Made by a program: the position numbers and the translations under genes. From NCBI GenBank assembly GCA_964486925.1, contig CAZAOY010000045.1, positions 1-21,952 on the forward strand: a stretch of DNA of 21,952 nucleotides, written 5' to 3'. The notes below the pieces were generated by a model that was given only the letters and a program-made list of their open reading frames with translations, did not search any database and had not been told where the DNA came from. This DNA is from CAZAOY01 sp964486925. Its GTDB lineage: Bacteria; Bacillota; Clostridia; Oscillospirales; Ruminococcaceae. The first letter of the stretch is position 1, and each line of letters begins with the position of its first letter. Positions 13,036 through 20,002 of this stretch are shown piece after piece.

Positions 13036-13959
13036 TTATCTGCTAATCAGCCTAACAGGACGTGCTTCGATGTAACCTCTATACCCCTGCGGTTCAAGCT
13101 GAAACCTCGGAGCGTCCTCGTCTGCCCATTCAAACCCGTATAGTTCGGGGTTATATCGGTCAACCGCTTCGTTGACCTCCCTAAACGCTTCATAAAAAAG
13201 CTCATCCTCAAAGGGTTGTCCCTGAAACACCATCATCTTGCATGGAGCAAGATCAATTATCTGAAACCCCTGTGGCACAACACCATTATAATCAGCGCCT
13301 ACCTCCACCCCCTGCGCATACCGAGAAGTACCCGCCGGTCTTAATGAGTTAGGAAGCCATATACCTATAGGCTCATACAAAGCCTCCTTGATACTGCAAA
13401 GTAACCCCCAAATCCTGCAATCCACCTCATCACAGTATTCAAAGTAATCGGTTGCCTTTATCCCCCGCTTTAGTATAAGCTTCCTTGCAGGGCGGTCGAT
13501 AACCTGCACAAATAGAGTGTTTGGTCTGTTGTTTTGCATATCATCCCTTCCTTTCTTTACGAATGAATTTGGGATAGTGGCGAGATAGGTCTCTTTAGCC
13601 GGGTAAGGCATAAAGAGATGGATAGGCGGGGCATTCTTACTGTATTTAAATGGTGTAATTCCAAACTCCTTTGAAAACGCTCTGGTAAAGCCTTCATGCG
13701 AATCAAAGACAAAATCCATCGCAACATTAACCACCTTTACATCGGTGTCACGAAGTCTAAGCGCCGCCTTGGTAAGCCGCAAGGCTCTTATATATTCAAA
13801 AGGCGCTTTCCCCAAAAGCTCTTTAAACATCCGTGCACAGTAAAACGGAGAATAGTTTACATGCTTAGAAAGATCTAATAGGGTAATCCTCTCGTATAGA
13901 TGTTTTTCAATATAACTCTGCATACACGTTACAGCGTTAGCCTTCTCCCATTGCTCCAC
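13036..13959 (-). CDS. AraC family regulator with GyrI-like effector domain
   Basis: This regulator of about 307 residues has an N-terminal double AraC helix-turn-helix (from about residue 20; ITLLDLSKHVNYSPFYCARMF, then VNVAMDFVFDSHEGFTRAFSKEFGITPFKY). A C-terminal GyrI-like/AraC_E_bind domain follows (FVQVIDRPARKLILKRGI... to GYIEARPV), which senses drugs in the Rob/BmrR-like manner. GTG 13959 is preferred over an in-frame ATG at 13986 because that ATG lies inside the TATAAT of the promoter. MEQWEKANAV is also the usual start of this subgroup. The gene lies immediately upstream of an ABC-2 exporter whose promoter has the same box, so it probably activates both on ligand binding. Confidence 0.88.
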   Translation of the reverse strand: MEQWEKANAVTCMQSYIEKHLYERITLLDLSKHVNYSPFYCARMFKELLGKAPFEYIRALRLTKAALRLRDTDVKVVNVAMDFVFDSHEGFTRAFSKEFGITPFKYSKNAPPIHLFMPYPAKETYLATIPNSFVKKGRDDMQNNRPNTLFVQVIDRPARKLILKRGIKATDYFEYCDEVDCRIWGLLCSIKEALYEPIGIWLPNSLRPAGTSRYAQGVEVGADYNGVVPQGFQIIDLAPCKMMVFQGQPFEDELFYEAFREVNEAVDRYNPELYGFEWADEDAPRFQLEPQGYRGYIEARPVRLISR

Positions 13960-13984
13960 CACTATCACCAACCTTCGTCTAACC

Positions 13985-14017
13985 ATTATACAACAAACCG
14001 TGTTTAAATTCTTGACC
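13985..14017 (-). promoter_or_regulatory. AraC-GyrI gene promoter with GGTCAAGAATT box
   Basis: On the minus strand GGTCAAGAATT (14017-14007) lies exactly 16 bp upstream of TATAAT (13990-13985), which is followed by GG. Box, distance and trailing GG are the same as at the exporter promoter. The spacer sequences differ, so the shared geometry is not simple duplication. Confidence 0.65.
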
Positions 14018-14121
14018 TGTGTTGCTTTTTTACCGCTAGCTAACCTGTCTATAGTATCAGCGATTTGGGCTACAATATCATGCTTTACAGATAGCCCCCA
14101 GTAACCCTAATCAATCTACCC

Positions 14122-14718
14122 TTACAATTCAGCCCGCCTTGTAATAACCGCGTCAATTAACCCATACTCCTTCGCTTCCTCAGCAGTCATAAAATTATCT
14201 CGGTCGGTGTCCCGCTCAATCTCCTCAATGGTTTTTCCGGTGTTAGCCGCAAGTATCTGGTTTAGTCTGCGTTTGTTCTTTTGCATATAGTCAGACATTA
14301 TCTTAATATCACTGGCAGGACCCTTAATCCCACCCGATATAGCAGGCTGATGAATCATAATCTCCGCATTAGGCAGTGCAAACCGCTTTCCTGGAGTACC
14401 CGCCGCAAGCAAAAATGAACCAAAGCTTGCGGCAAGCCCTACACAGATAGTAGAGATGTCACATTTAATGTAGTTCATGGTGTCGAATATCGCAAACCCC
14501 GCCGTAACCGAGCCACCGGGACTGTTGATGTAAAGGCTTATATCCTTGTCAGGGTCACTTGCTTCTAAAAACAAAAGCTGTGCTGTAACCAAACTGGCGG
14601 TGGTGTCGTTTACCTCCTCGCCTAAAAAGATAATTCTGTCACTTAAAAGCCTTGAGAAGATATCATAGCTTCGCTCCCCACGACTAGTCTGTTCGATAAC
14701 ATATGGAATTGTACTCAT
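14122..14718 (-). CDS. clpP: ATP-dependent Clp protease proteolytic subunit ClpP
   Basis: This is a full-length 198-residue ClpP. The catalytic triad is intact: S98 in GLAASFG, H123 in MIHQPA, D172 in DTDRDNFM. The N-terminal IPYVIEQTSRGERSYDIFSRLL and LYINSPGGSVTAGFAIFDTM are canonical. ClpP forms tetradecameric chambers that degrade proteins delivered by ClpX/ClpA/ClpC. No clpX or tig lies beside it, so this is likely an accessory paralogue. Its ATG overlaps the TGA of an AraC-like gene (ATGA, 4 nt), so the two are translationally coupled. The handle region IKGPASDIKIMSDYMQKNKRRLNQIL is of normal length. Confidence 0.96.
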   Translation of the reverse strand: MSTIPYVIEQTSRGERSYDIFSRLLSDRIIFLGEEVNDTTASLVTAQLLFLEASDPDKDISLYINSPGGSVTAGFAIFDTMNYIKCDISTICVGLAASFGSFLLAAGTPGKRFALPNAEIMIHQPAISGGIKGPASDIKIMSDYMQKNKRRLNQILAANTGKTIEEIERDTDRDNFMTAEEAKEYGLIDAVITRRAEL

Positions 14719-15131
14719 GCCGCTATAACCTCGCTGTTTAGCCTAAACCTACCACCCATCACCGCACTGCTTCGTACGACAAACCTGTCTAGCTTTGGGA
14801 TGTAGATACCCTTCATTCTATATTCAAGCGGTGCGCAGATATAAAGCCGCCTAAACGCAAGGGTAAAGGACTGCTGTGAATCATAGTTTGCCTCAAACGC
14901 AATCTCGACAATAGGTTTTTTGGTAAACACTAGCTGTTTAGCCGCCTTAGTAAGCCTACGCAGCTGGATATATTTATGGATAGTACGCCCAGTATTCTGG
15001 GAAAAAAGCCTATTCAGATGAAACTTTGAGTATCCAACCCTCTTAGCAATGCTGTCCAACGTTAGGCTGTCGTCCAGATTATCCTCAATATAATCTACCA
15101 CCTTAGCTATAATAATACTACTCTCCATCAT
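14715..15131 (-). CDS. short AraC family HTH protein coupled to clpP
   Basis: This 138-residue protein is an AraC-type double helix-turn-helix: SLTLDSIAKRVGYSKFHLNRLFSQNTGRTIHKYIQLRRLTKAAKQLV, then IVEIAFEANYDSQQSFTLAFRRLYICAPLEYR. It has only about 30 further residues (GIYIPKLDRFVVRSSAVMGGRFRLNSEVIAA). Relatives usually carry a GyrI-like effector domain after this point, so it may be a naturally short form or a truncated one. AAGGTGTGG precedes ATG 15131. The stop overlaps the clpP start by 4 nt. It may control the clpP unit itself; no ligand domain is visible. Confidence 0.85.
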   Translation of the reverse strand: MMESSIIIAKVVDYIEDNLDDSLTLDSIAKRVGYSKFHLNRLFSQNTGRTIHKYIQLRRLTKAAKQLVFTKKPIVEIAFEANYDSQQSFTLAFRRLYICAPLEYRMKGIYIPKLDRFVVRSSAVMGGRFRLNSEVIAA

Positions 15132-15157
15132 ACCACACCTTTCTTTGTACTGCTACT

Positions 15158-15186
15158 ATTATAACATATACACCCATCCCTGTCTT
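15158..15186 (-). promoter_or_regulatory. sigma-A promoter of the AraC-clpP operon
   Basis: On the minus strand AAGACA (15186-15181) and TATAAT (15163-15158) are separated by 17 bp, with TGT before the -10 (extended element). Transcription should start about 20 nt upstream of ATG 15131, giving a short leader. Confidence 0.65.
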
Positions 15187-15203
15187 AATAAAAATTGCTG
15201 TCT

Positions 15204-15381
15204 TTATCCACTTAGATTACAAACCTTTAACCTTTTGTTTATGGCAATAAGACAAGCTATAATAGCCACCGAAGCTACTGCCGAAACCACACTGTAGTTA
15301 GCGGTAAACGCAGCCGGCGGAAACTGTAATTATCATCAGTTCAATAGTTAAGCTAAAGGACAAAAATTTGTGTTGTCGCAT
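15204..15381 (-). pseudogene. possible remnant of a membrane transporter gene
   Basis: The 294-nt gap between the AraC and MerR genes has a start-like segment on the minus strand: GAGG, 9 nt, then ATG 15381. This reads MRQHKFLSFSLTIELMIITVS and stops at 15298. In the frame shifted by one base, starting at the same place, it reads FPPAAFTANYSVVSAVASVAIIACLIAINKRLK and ends at TAA 15206-15204. The second part resembles the last membrane helix and basic tail of a major-facilitator-type permease. A gene reduced to its two ends would explain this, as in the SLOG remnant. Family assignment is uncertain. Confidence 0.4.
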
Positions 15382-15425
15382 ACAAGTCTACCTCATAATA
15401 TATTTTTTTGTTATAACCCTTATCA

Positions 15426-16187
15426 CTAGTCCGAGCAGTAGACTCTAATCGCCTCGTTAAAAAACTGCGCAAGGTCACCCTTCCCGAATCGGTTAATAAA
15501 CTCAGAAAAGCGCTCGTCGCTTACATAAAGCTTGCCTAGATAACGTAACATCTGGCGGTCGCACCGATAAAAATGCTGTGAAATATACCCCTGCCACCCC
15601 TTCACTAGACTTTGTACCTCACTACAATCAGAAGGGTAACCCTCATACATAGCAAGTCGTTCAAAAAAAGACTGCGCCGTGGATAGTAGATTTTCAAACT
15701 GCTCCTGCTGTTTTTTGCGGCTACTTTTAGAGTAAACAGCCTCAAACTCCCTAAAGCTGTCTGTTTCCCCCCAACTCTCTATAATCTCCTGCCTAAACTG
15801 TGCTTGCAGATGTTGTATCTTAGAGCTTGAAAAAGCAGAAAAGCATTGCTCATTCGTCCCTTGAAGCTCCCTGTCTACAAGCTTAATTATGCCGTCTAAA
15901 CGTTCTTTTTGCGCTTGTAATATTTGAAGATGATTCTTTAATGCCTCGTGTCGGTTGTACTGCTTTGAGGTAATAACCCGCTTAATATCCTTTAGAGTAA
16001 ATCCTACCTCACGATAGAATAAAATTTCCTGCAAACGAACCAGATCATTATTATTATATAGCCTATACCTTGTCTTGGTAACCTGTGAAGGCTTTAAAAG
16101 CCCGATCTCATCGTAGTAATGAAGCGTCCTTATGGTTATGCCCGTCAAATCGGCGACTTGGTGTACGGTTAAAAGCTTCTCATCCAT
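15426..16187 (-). CDS. MerR family regulator with TipAS antibiotic-recognition domain
   Basis: This 253-residue regulator has an N-terminal MerR winged helix (residues 5-75; LTVHQVADLTGITIRTLHYYDEIGLLKPSQ...RYRLYNNNDLVRLQEILFYREVGFTLKDI). A coiled-coil dimerisation helix follows (about 80-110). The C-terminal TipAS domain (about 135-250; FENLLSTAQSFFERLAMYEGY...SEFINRFGKGDLAQFFNEAIRVYC) is the drug-binding fold of TipAL and Mta. Such proteins activate promoters with 19-bp spacers by twisting the DNA. ATG 16187 overlaps the end of the DUF2268 gene by 8 nt. Matching promoters with the same dyad occur before its own operon and before the ABC exporter operon. Confidence 0.92.
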   Translation of the reverse strand: MDEKLLTVHQVADLTGITIRTLHYYDEIGLLKPSQVTKTRYRLYNNNDLVRLQEILFYREVGFTLKDIKRVITSKQYNRHEALKNHLQILQAQKERLDGIIKLVDRELQGTNEQCFSAFSSSKIQHLQAQFRQEIIESWGETDSFREFEAVYSKSSRKKQQEQFENLLSTAQSFFERLAMYEGYPSDCSEVQSLVKGWQGYISQHFYRCDRQMLRYLGKLYVSDERFSEFINRFGKGDLAQFFNEAIRVYCSD

Positions 16188-17091
16188 CCCAAAAATCCTC
16201 CACAGCCTCTAAAATCTCCTTAGCAGGTAGCAACGAAGCCTCTACAATCCCCTTGCCTGTCTTGTTAAGATAATGCTTAATTAGATGGTATCCGCAAGCA
16301 TACCCCGCACAGTATGGCAGTCCCACAGGCTCATACCCCTGCATAACCGCCATCTCATCACCATAAAGGTATGCAGTTATCCCTTCAAGCCCCTGCACAT
16401 TAAGCCCGTCATAGATTATAGGCTTAATATAACCATCAAGCGTTTCAAGGTCAGTTTTAGTAACCCACGGCCCTGCCATCTCCTCTCCATAAAGGGATGT
16501 CGCAAAGCTTTCCGCAAGACCTTCGTTTACCACCATCTCCCCGAGGGTGATGTCGTTTCTCCATTTGATAAACTGAAACCGAACGTTGTGGTTAACCTCA
16601 TGGGCAAGCGTGACAGCAAGCCTGTCTAGCGTATATTGATTAGGCGTAAGCCAAGCAAGGATGTACCCAGGGATTCCCCCATCCCCGCAGTAACCATCAT
16701 TTAGGATGGTGTATGGATTTTTAGGATCTGCTAACAGTAGTGTAAAAAGATACTCCTCTACTGGCAGTTTTGTACCCTGCATGGTAAAACAGTCTAGCGA
16801 CCGCCTTATAGCCTGCTCACAGCTAACCCATAGTTCATCGGATGAAATATATCTAATGCTTTTATGCTGTGTTTCATCCAAAAGCTTTGGTGCAAGGTGT
16901 CCTAACATACCGCTTGCGATAATTACATCATACCCATTAGGGGTGGTAGCCTTAATCGGCACATGGTAACAATCCCACTTGCTCTTAAAGGGCATCATAA
17001 GCTCATATCGGTAGATGTCCTCCTTCTTCTCTGGCTTTGCCGTAAGTATCTTAGCGTAAACCTTATCTGAACGAACCGCTTTAATCTTCAT
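16180..17091 (-). CDS. DUF2268 putative Zn-dependent metalloprotease
   Basis: This 303-residue protein matches the DUF2268 predicted zinc protease family. It carries HEVNH at 164-168 (HExxH, two zinc ligands plus the catalytic Glu) and NEGLAE at 189-194, supplying the third ligand E190, as in gluzincin-like enzymes. The C-terminal half (CAGYACGYHLIKHYL) is also typical. No signal peptide or membrane helix is visible, so it should be cytoplasmic. AAGGAGGAG precedes ATG 17091, and the promoter is of the MerR-controlled type. Its stop overlaps the MerR/TipAS start by 8 nt, so regulator and protease are made together. The substrate is unknown. Confidence 0.87.
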   Translation of the reverse strand: MKIKAVRSDKVYAKILTAKPEKKEDIYRYELMMPFKSKWDCYHVPIKATTPNGYDVIIASGMLGHLAPKLLDETQHKSIRYISSDELWVSCEQAIRRSLDCFTMQGTKLPVEEYLFTLLLADPKNPYTILNDGYCGDGGIPGYILAWLTPNQYTLDRLAVTLAHEVNHNVRFQFIKWRNDITLGEMVVNEGLAESFATSLYGEEMAGPWVTKTDLETLDGYIKPIIYDGLNVQGLEGITAYLYGDEMAVMQGYEPVGLPYCAGYACGYHLIKHYLNKTGKGIVEASLLPAKEILEAVEDFWDG

Positions 17092-17113
17092 AGTCCTCTC
17101 CTCCTTTTAATCT

Positions 17114-17144
17114 ATTATACACTATAACGTAACGTGAGTGTCAA
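17114..17144 (-). promoter_or_regulatory. MerR-type promoter (19-bp spacer) of the DUF2268-MerR operon
   Basis: On the minus strand a perfect TTGACA (17144-17139) and a perfect TATAAT (17119-17114) are 19 bp apart instead of 17, the hallmark of MerR-regulated promoters. The spacer is CTCACGTTACGTTATAGTG. Positions 2-14, TCACG-TTA-CGTTA, form a near-perfect dyad that matches the exporter promoter at 20003-20033. Confidence 0.85.
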
Positions 17145-17211
17145 GAGGAAGGTTAATCTTTTCTATGAAAAATCTAACTAAAAAATCAAAGCTTTGCTAA
17201 ATTCCAATCCT

Positions 17212-17240
17212 ATTATAGCAAAAAACAAGGACAATGGCAA
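17212..17240 (-). promoter_or_regulatory. possible second upstream promoter inside a terminator
   Basis: On the minus strand TTGCCA (17240-17235) and TATAAT (17217-17212) are 17 bp apart. The -35 lies in the loop of the terminator at 17221-17261 and the -10 just after it. It would give constitutive transcription of the DUF2268-MerR genes, but the overlap with the hairpin may be accidental. Confidence 0.4.
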
Positions 17241-17261
17241 CCCCCCTTTGTCCTTGTTTTT
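17221..17261. terminator. bidirectional intrinsic terminator after the methyltransferase gene
   Basis: AAAAACAAGGACAA (17221-17234) pairs perfectly with TTGTCCTTGTTTTT (17248-17261), a 14-bp stem with a 13-nt loop. On the minus strand the stem is followed by TTTTTTG. It lies 75 nt after the stop of the methyltransferase gene and separates the exporter/methyltransferase unit from the DUF2268-MerR unit. Confidence 0.85.
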
Positions 17262-17335
17262 GTTTTTTGGCAAATTATCGTAAAGCACGCAACACGGCTA
17301 AAAGCTTTAGCCTAAAAGATACTGCGATTGACTGT

Positions 17336-18181
17336 CTATCTCTTTTTCAAGAACATCCACCACTGTGGTTCAAAGCCTTCGATAAAAACCTCCTCGCCTA
17401 TACCCGCATTAGCAATCCACCCACGTACTATAGGCAGATAGTTCTCCAACAGCTCTGGGTTCATCCCAACATCAAGGCTGTATTGAAACTGAAATTGTGA
17501 TACAACTATAAAGGAGTTTGGCTTTAACACATCTAAACACGACTCTAAAATCTTTAAAAACTCATCCTTTATCGCCGACTCTAAAGTTTTATCTAGATAT
17601 GCACGATTTACCTTTTCAACCATAAGCGGAAGTATCTCCATCCAGTCGGTGTTTATGGTATCAACCCCATCCCGCTCAACAAGCATAGCCTCTATTATAT
17701 CGTTAAAGCTGTGCTCAAATACTACAACATCAGCCTTCTCTGACCCAAAGTAGCTTTCAAGCTTCTGCGCCGCGTCCTCTATAACATTAACCTGAATCGG
17801 TAGGCCTTCGGTTCTTCTCTTAAACTCAGCAGTAAGCCCTTTATTAAGGTTAACGGTGGTGTAGGTTGTGTCGCTGTGTCCGTAAAGCTTTGCAACCACC
17901 TGCGGAACAAGGTCGTTTGCTCCCGAAGCAATCTCAAGCACATTTACTGGAGCGTCAGAGAGTACCGCCCTTAGCGCCTCCCCCCATTTGGTCTTAAAGT
18001 ACCACATGCTCATAGGATTATCAAACTCCAAAGGCTTTTCGATTAAATCCTTAAGGTGTCTTTCCTTGTCAGCGTTAGTATAGCTATCCCAATCCTTCTT
18101 TTCATAGTCTGATAAAATGTTAGCCGCACCCTGCTGCGTCATCTTTTGGATGTATCTTTCTAAGTTATCCAATGGTTTCAT
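17336..18181 (-). CDS. class I SAM-dependent methyltransferase-like protein
   Basis: This 281-residue protein has a Rossmann-type methyltransferase core. NVLEIASGANDLVPQVVAKL (about residues 79-98) is motif I, with acidic E82 and a glycine turn. TYTTVNLNKGL is the motif II strand, and ADVVVFEHSFNDII with VLKPNSFIVVSQFQFQYS supply later strands. The N-terminal 75 residues are helical and the C-terminus ends EPQWWMFLKKR. I do not recognise a named subfamily. GGAGGG precedes ATG 18181. It lies 109 nt after the ABC permease on the same strand with no terminator between, so it probably belongs to the same drug-responsive unit. The substrate (drug, rRNA or lipid) is unknown. Confidence 0.75.
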   Translation of the reverse strand: MKPLDNLERYIQKMTQQGAANILSDYEKKDWDSYTNADKERHLKDLIEKPLEFDNPMSMWYFKTKWGEALRAVLSDAPVNVLEIASGANDLVPQVVAKLYGHSDTTYTTVNLNKGLTAEFKRRTEGLPIQVNVIEDAAQKLESYFGSEKADVVVFEHSFNDIIEAMLVERDGVDTINTDWMEILPLMVEKVNRAYLDKTLESAIKDEFLKILESCLDVLKPNSFIVVSQFQFQYSLDVGMNPELLENYLPIVRGWIANAGIGEEVFIEGFEPQWWMFLKKR

Positions 18182-18290
18182 TATAAATTTCCCTCCATAA
18201 ATATTCTATCTCTTTATGCTATAAATCTTTCACGCTCTAAACCAAAACCACCCCCTTAACCGGTACACGCAGTACCAAAAACCCTACTCC

Positions 18291-19007
18291 CTACTCAACA
18301 CCCAGCTTTGATAGCCTAACCGCACTTAGCACCACCGACAAAACCAGTATCGCAACCAACGGCAGTACAAGCGAGATATCAAGCCCGCCACTGGTCATAA
18401 GCGAGAACCCCCATGTCGCAGGGAATATCTTGCCTATAGTCCCTAGCACCTCGGGTAGCAGACTGGTAGAAAACATAATCCCCGAAAGCATAAGCGAAGG
18501 CAGGAAGATAAGCTGTGAAAACATAGTAAGCTTTGAGGTCGCCTTAATATACAACCCAAGCGCAGTCCCAACCGAAACACAGGTTGCGATAAACACAGCA
18601 ACCGAAACAAAATATAGCGGTATGTTACTCGGTGTCGAAGCGTCAAACGCAATAGGAGCGATAAGGAAGATAACAACGCTTACGATAAAAAGATGTATAA
18701 ATGCCGAGATAAAGTTGTTCACCGCCGATACCCAAAGCGGTATGTTCCCAACCTTGTATGCCTTTCTAATCTCACTGCCATACAGTTCCACAAGCGGTAC
18801 AGGCGAGCCTAGTATTGCACCCATCGTTACAGCAAACACCGTCATCGACTGGATTAACGTGTCCTTAGCCTCGGGATTAATGGATGAAAAGATCCCTCCC
18901 ATAAATATAAAGAACACAAGTGGTACTACGTAGTAGGTAAGAAATACCCCTTTGTTTCGTAGATCAAGCTTAAATTGTAATGTCACTCCCTGTAAAAATG
19001 CAGTCAT
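18291..19007 (-). CDS. ABC-2 type transporter permease
   Basis: This 238-residue permease has six hydrophobic stretches in the ABC-2 arrangement. It begins FLTYYVVPLVFFIFMGGIF, has the cytoplasmic SEIRKAYKVGNIPLWVSAVNNF loop, and shows LIFLPSLMLSGIMFSTSLLPEVLGTIGKIFPATWGF near TM5. ATG 19007 is chosen, one base after the ATPase stop and preceded by AAAGGGGG. A longer in-frame reading from 19109 only translates the ATPase C-terminus in a wrong frame. It works with the ATPase encoded directly upstream as an exporter, probably of the drug type sensed by the TipAS regulator. Confidence 0.88.
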   Translation of the reverse strand: MTAFLQGVTLQFKLDLRNKGVFLTYYVVPLVFFIFMGGIFSSINPEAKDTLIQSMTVFAVTMGAILGSPVPLVELYGSEIRKAYKVGNIPLWVSAVNNFISAFIHLFIVSVVIFLIAPIAFDASTPSNIPLYFVSVAVFIATCVSVGTALGLYIKATSKLTMFSQLIFLPSLMLSGIMFSTSLLPEVLGTIGKIFPATWGFSLMTSGGLDISLVLPLVAILVLSVVLSAVRLSKLGVE

Positions 19008-19008
19008 G

Positions 19009-19821
19009 TTATCTGTCCCCCTTTGAAATCTGTAGAAAACGTTCTTCAAGCGTTGCGCGTTCGGTGGTAATCTCAACCACGGTGATACCGCTTTTCTCGT
19101 ACTCTTCAAGCTGTTTAAGTAGCGCTTTGGTTATATCCTCTGCCCTTAGCATATCCTCGCCCTTACTTGTTTTAATTCGGATGTTGCTTACAGTGCCAAT
19201 CTGTGCGGTAAGCTCATCGGCTGTACCCATAAAGGCGATCTTGCCTTCCTTTAGTATTGCAATCCTGTCGCATAAGCTTTCAATCTCCGCCATATCATGG
19301 CTTGCCATTATAATAGTCTTACCCCTAGCCTTAAGCTTTCGTATCTCATTATGTAGGGAAGCCCTACCCTCAACATCAAGACCCGCTGTAGGCTCATCAA
19401 GGAAGATAATGTCGGGATCGCCGATTAGCGCAAGCGCCAGATGTAGGCGACGCTTCTGCCCTGTCGACATATCCTTGTATCGCTTTTGTGACAGCTCTTT
19501 TAGTCCGAATGCGTTAAACTGTTCATAGTCGGGCTTTGCTTTGTTAAAGCTGCAAAAAAGCTTGTAAGCCTCAATCGCCTTAATCGACTCGGGTAGTGAG
19601 GAGGATTGAAGCTGAACACCAATCCTTCCGTCTACCTCAATGCTCCCGCCGTCATACCTGCGAAGCCCCTCGATACATTCAAGTGTAGTGGTTTTCCCCG
19701 CACCGTTAGTGCCTAGCAAAGCGACAATCTCGCCCTTAGTAATCGAAAATGAGATTCCCTTTATAACGTTGTTGTCGCCGTAGCTTTTAACCAAGCCGTC
19801 AACCTTAATTGCCTGTGTCAA
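19009..19821 (-). CDS. ABC transporter ATP-binding protein
   Basis: This 270-residue ABC ATPase has Walker A GTNGAGKTT (37-45), Q-loop GVQLQS, the signature variant MSTGQKRRL (118-126) in place of LSGGQ, Walker B IIFLDE (138-143), DEPTAGLD, and switch histidine H175 in ASHDM. A C-terminal extension of about 60 residues (VSNIRIKTSKGEDML...ATLEERFLQISKGDR) ends with the LEERFLQ motif seen in drug and bacitracin-type exporters. The start is TTG 19821, with GGAGGG 8 nt upstream. It is first in the unit exporter ATPase, permease, methyltransferase, behind a MerR-type promoter and a leader of about 175 nt. Confidence 0.92.
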   Translation of the reverse strand: MTQAIKVDGLVKSYGDNNVIKGISFSITKGEIVALLGTNGAGKTTTLECIEGLRRYDGGSIEVDGRIGVQLQSSSLPESIKAIEAYKLFCSFNKAKPDYEQFNAFGLKELSQKRYKDMSTGQKRRLHLALALIGDPDIIFLDEPTAGLDVEGRASLHNEIRKLKARGKTIIMASHDMAEIESLCDRIAILKEGKIAFMGTADELTAQIGTVSNIRIKTSKGEDMLRAEDITKALLKQLEEYEKSGITVVEITTERATLEERFLQISKGDR

Positions 19822-19872
19822 TGTTATGTCCCTCCATATCTAATCTTGTTGTAATGCCCTTACCTACCCTCA

Positions 19873-19996
19873 CCCCTTGCTAAAGGGATGAACAAGCCTA
19901 TTGTCATAGTACTGCAAGGGATATGCTTACCTAGCTTTTCATTGCCTTGTGCCTTACTGGGATTACCCTGTAGCTTCTATCACAGCTTCTCCCCAT
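19873..19996 (-). promoter_or_regulatory. long exporter leader with competing hairpins and a 21-codon ORF
   Basis: The predicted RNA start is near 19996. CCCUUGC (19920-19914) can pair with GCAAGGG (19880-19874). The overlapping CCCUU-UAGC-AAGGG just before the end can form instead, so the two structures exclude each other. A 21-codon ORF runs from ATG 19996 to TAG 19931 (MGRSCDRSYRVIPVRHKAMKS), at the very 5' end and without a ribosome binding site. Attenuator-like control is possible but unproven; no U-run follows the hairpins. I see no further gene in the 394-nt stretch 19822-20215. Confidence 0.35.
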
Positions 19997-20002
19997 GAAT
20001 AT

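Noticed and set aside
12874..14017. TTGACC on the plus strand in the GGTCAAGAATT boxes read as -35 elements
   Set aside because: No -10 hexamer follows at 16-19 bp on the plus strand in either place, whereas good -10 elements sit at equal distance on the minus strand before real genes.
14067..14097. Hairpin after clpP (GGGCTA...TAGCCC)
   Set aside because: The stem is only 6 bp with a 19-nt loop and no T-run on either strand, so I do not call it a terminator.
19008..19109. 34-codon N-terminal extension of the downstream ABC permease
   Set aside because: It only translates the ATPase C-terminal codons in another frame. ATG 19007 lies just after the ATPase stop, has a ribosome binding site, and begins the real permease sequence MTAFLQGVTLQF.
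18430..19528. Long plus-strand open frames opposite the ABC exporter genes
   Set aside because: They are composition shadows of the ATPase and permease on the minus strand, serine/isoleucine-rich with no domain pattern.
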